Of a DNA stretch of 64,000 nt, positions 62,917 through 64,000 are shown piece after piece (position 1 is the first letter of the stretch; the number at the start of each line of letters is the position of its first letter). A program made the translations under genes and the position numbers. The notes under the pieces were generated by a model. The model was not told where the DNA came from. It did no database searches and worked only from the letters and a program-made list of their open reading frames with translations. This DNA comes from Methylophilaceae bacterium (lineage in GTDB: Bacteria; Pseudomonadota; Gammaproteobacteria; Burkholderiales; Methylophilaceae), in NCBI GenBank assembly GCA_947379975.1, contig CANCPF010000003.1, forward strand, positions 62,001 through 126,000, read 5' to 3'.

Positions 62917-64000
62917 ATGAAATCTTGTATGAATGACACAATTGTTATCGTCGGTGGTGGTCCTGTAGGTGCAACCTTGGCGCTATTACTGGCCAAACAA
63001 GGTTTAGCTGTGACTGTATTAGAAGCCCGCAAACAGGGTGCAGCTTATGGTGAAAGCCGTGCGCTGGCGTTGTCTTACGGTAGCAAGCGTATTCTAGAAA
63101 AACTTGGCGTCTGGGCTAACTTGGCGACAAAAGCTACGCCGATTAACACTATTCATGTTTCACAAAAGGGTAGTTTTGGTCGCTCAAAATTGCATGCGCA
63201 AGATTATCAGCAAGAAGCGCTGGGTTATGTTTTAACCTATGGCGCCTTAAGCGCATCATTAGATGATGCGCTAAGCCAGCAATCTGCGGTCAATTTTATT
63301 TTTGAAGCCAGTGCAGAAACTATTTCTCATGCAGAAAATGAAGCGTCCGTCACCTATCAGTACCACAGTGCATCGCATACCTTAAATAGTGCTTTAGTTG
63401 TACTTGCGGATGGCGGTCGTAGTTTAGATGCAATTGCTGGTTTAACTAAAGAAACCAAAGAATACGGCCATGATGCCTTAATTACAAAAGTACGCGCAGA
63501 GTTGCCACATAATAATATTGCCTACGAACGTTTTACACCGAATGGTCCAATGGCTTTGTTGCCGAATGGGGAAGAGGATTTTTCATTGGTCTGGACTGGC
63601 AAAAAAGAATACATCACGCCATTGCTAAGCTTGAGTGATGCGGATTTTCTAGCACAATTCCATCAGCAGTTCGGCGATCGAGTTGGACAGTTTTTGAGTG
63701 TAGAAAAACGCATGGCTTTTCCGTTAAAACTATCGCAATTAAAAGCATTAGATACCGCACATTTGGTCGTTATTGGTAATGCTGCACAAACGATGCATCC
63801 GGTAGCTGGTCAGGGCTTCAACGTGGGTTTGCGAGACGCTGAATCGCTAGCTCAGAGTGTGGTGTCGACAACGCGTGAATTAATAGGTAGCACAAAAATG
63901 CTGGCTGATTATCAGGCTAGCCGAAAATCGGATACTAAAGGTGGGTTGTTATTTACTGACTTTTTGGTGAATATTTTTTCAAATGACCTGCTAGGTGTTG
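62917..64000 (+). CDS. ubiH: Ubiquinone biosynthesis hydroxylase UbiH, C-terminus cut by window edge
   Basis: FAD-dependent monooxygenase of aerobic ubiquinone synthesis, using O2 to hydroxylate 2-octaprenyl-6-methoxyphenol. I translated the plus strand from ATG 62917 (a second in-frame ATG is at 62929). It gives the dinucleotide motif IVIVGGGPVGATLALL, LVVLADGGRS, and the second FAD motif GNAAQTMHPVAGQGFNVGLRD, which is typical of UbiH. 361 codons are visible with no stop. The E. coli protein is 392 residues, so roughly 30 residues are missing. It works in the same pathway as IspB at 2128-3126. Confidence 0.92.
   Translation, partial: MKSCMNDTIVIVGGGPVGATLALLLAKQGLAVTVLEARKQGAAYGESRALALSYGSKRILEKLGVWANLATKATPINTIHVSQKGSFGRSKLHAQDYQQEALGYVLTYGALSASLDDALSQQSAVNFIFEASAETISHAENEASVTYQYHSASHTLNSALVVLADGGRSLDAIAGLTKETKEYGHDALITKVRAELPHNNIAYERFTPNGPMALLPNGEEDFSLVWTGKKEYITPLLSLSDADFLAQFHQQFGDRVGQFLSVEKRMAFPLKLSQLKALDTAHLVVIGNAAQTMHPVAGQGFNVGLRDAESLAQSVVSTTRELIGSTKMLADYQASRKSDTKGGLLFTDFLVNIFSNDLLGV

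Overview
The window looks like chromosomal core sequence from a betaproteobacterium. An obligately methylotrophic Methylophilaceae member (Methylotenera/Methylophilus-like) is my best guess. This rests on the moderate-to-low GC content, the gene neighbourhoods (ispB | rplU-rpmA-obgE-proB, murJ-ribF-ileS-lspA, leuS-lptE-holA-proA-nadD, lptD-surA-pdxA-rsmA next to amgK-murU) and the RegB/RegA plus cbb3 oxidase block. No methanol dehydrogenase or formaldehyde-fixation gene lies inside the window, so the assignment is an inference. I see no tRNA, rRNA, prophage, transposase or CRISPR array.

Layout. 1-3.1 kb: coaE (cut by the left edge), pilD, an unrecognised 123-residue protein and ispB. 3.3-8.0 kb: rplU-rpmA, a terminator, obgE, proB, purE, purK, then a bidirectional terminator shared with rpsT. 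8.6-15.2 kb: murJ-ribF-ileS-lspA and a sulfite-oxidase-like molybdoprotein. 15.2-20.2 kb: the redox two-component pair regA-regB, then a TlpA thioredoxin, a Cys-tagged predicted outer-membrane barrel and a secreted BNR-repeat protein with a CxCC motif. 20.3-28.7 kb: a complete cbb3 oxidase operon on the minus strand (ccoI-S-N-O-Q-P-G-H plus a SafE/UreH-like membrane protein), including two very short genes, ccoQ and ccoS. 29.0-32.9 kb: clpB and two unrecognised lipoproteins. 33.0-39.6 kb: envC, gpmI, then rhodanese-grxC-secB-SH3-gpsA and trmL. 39.6-45.2 kb: comF and a complete biotin operon bioBFHCD. 45.2-53.0 kb: an M48 peptidase, nadD, proA, holA, lptE, leuS. 53.2-59.5 kb: adk, then lptD-surA-pdxA-rsmA. 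59.8-64 kb: amgK-murU, pepP, and ubiH cut by the right edge.

Most of the window is housekeeping. The least explained part is 15.2-20.2 kb. Two almost identical 17-bp quasi-palindromes (16 of 17 bases the same) sit in the two divergent intergenic regions, at 17168-17184 (regB | tlpA) and 18917-18933 (barrel | BNR protein). They fit the general shape of a RegA/PrrA/RoxR-type operator. They suggest that RegBA controls its own transcription and a small periplasmic/outer-membrane thiol module beside the cbb3 oxidase cluster. The function of that module, perhaps copper or cysteine-redox handling, is not established by the sequence.

Smaller curiosities: a fivefold 15-bp in-frame tandem repeat that creates three successive ATG start candidates for proA; a dispersed hairpin repeat whose copy at the end of ribF supplies its stop codon; an LptD with only two cysteines and a long Ser/Asn-rich insert; and a perfect 18-bp inverted repeat overlapping the putative promoter of the orphan gene at 1662. 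No stretch longer than 300 bases is without a gene. The longest gaps, 32312-32605 and 28736-28998, are described below.
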